From Leptolyngbya sp. FACHB-60 (GTDB lineage: Bacteria > Cyanobacteriota > Cyanobacteriia > Phormidesmidales > Phormidesmidaceae), in the NCBI RefSeq assembly GCF_014695775.1, contig NZ_JACJOX010000019.1, forward strand, positions 1-41,575: a stretch of DNA of 41,575 bases, given 5' to 3'. Under the pieces are notes generated by a model, which saw only the letters and a list, made by a program, of their open reading frames with translations, was not told the origin of the DNA and did no database searches. The stretch's first letter is position 1; each line of letters opens with the position of its first letter. Shown here one piece after another: positions 41,465 to 41,575 of the stretch. The translations under genes were made by a program, and so were the position numbers.

Positions 41465-41575
<111 letters not shown>

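Overview
The window is chromosomal DNA from a filamentous-type, Leptolyngbya/Nodosilinea-like cyanobacterium. I base this on psbA running off the right edge, an NDH-1MS CO2-uptake gene set (ndhF3-ndhD3-cupA-cupS), gun4, cyanobacterial icd, RecG with a long N-terminal extension, many HIP1 octamers (GCGATCGC) and a GC content near 60% by eye. The genus is an inference; no rRNA or tRNA gene is present.

Layout. 1-3470: start of an unknown leftward gene, ppx, and a flavin-type oxidoreductase lacking its redox disulfide. 3550-7145: a conspicuously AT-rich two-gene cassette, a CHAT-domain plus P-loop NTPase protein overlapping (ATGA) a protein made of a winged-helix-like region, nine exact 40-residue TPRs and a C-terminal sigma-70-like domain. 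This is the most unusual locus here. 7193-8053: secreted Snc-type nuclease lipoprotein. 8244-14184: the leftward CO2-uptake cluster, interrupted by a rightward Nudix gene and by dispersed repeats. 14581-19736: a TM/coiled-coil/TPR protein, a membrane protein, pentapeptide-repeat protein plus cutA, and a small exported protein. 20178-23019: gnd and a Xi-class glutathione transferase. 23133-26571: a low-GC glycosyltransferase-like gene, a 46-residue membrane peptide, a decayed asparaginase 3' end, and two intact Ntn-type asparaginases facing each other. 26755-30148: a DUF2256 mini-protein coupled to gun4, a NarL-type regulator, and icd. 30254-35960: structured rpsB leader, rpsB, tsf, an acidic hypothetical, recG. 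36028-41575: a Bax1-like DUF790 nuclease, a degenerate alpha/beta hydrolase, a DUF2996 protein, gmd, ygfZ, and the 3' end of psbA.

How the genes work together. NdhF3/NdhD3 form the proton-pumping distal arm of NDH-1MS and CupA/CupS form its CO2-hydrating cap, so this cluster belongs to inducible carbon concentration. Two LysR-type dyads lie upstream of ndhF3. rpsB-tsf is the usual translation operon, with a leader able to form a pseudoknot over the ribosome binding site. The CHAT/TPR/sigma cassette looks like a signal-transducing STAND NTPase split into two coupled polypeptides, with transcription as its likely output. It loosely recalls the TPR-CHAT plus RpoE pairing of type III-E CRISPR loci, but no CRISPR array or cas gene is present.

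Several tracks of translated sequence begin inside repeats. For cupS, the Nudix gene, ndhD3 and gun4 I therefore moved the start to an internal ATG. All readings are by eye; family names come from recognised motifs, not searches.
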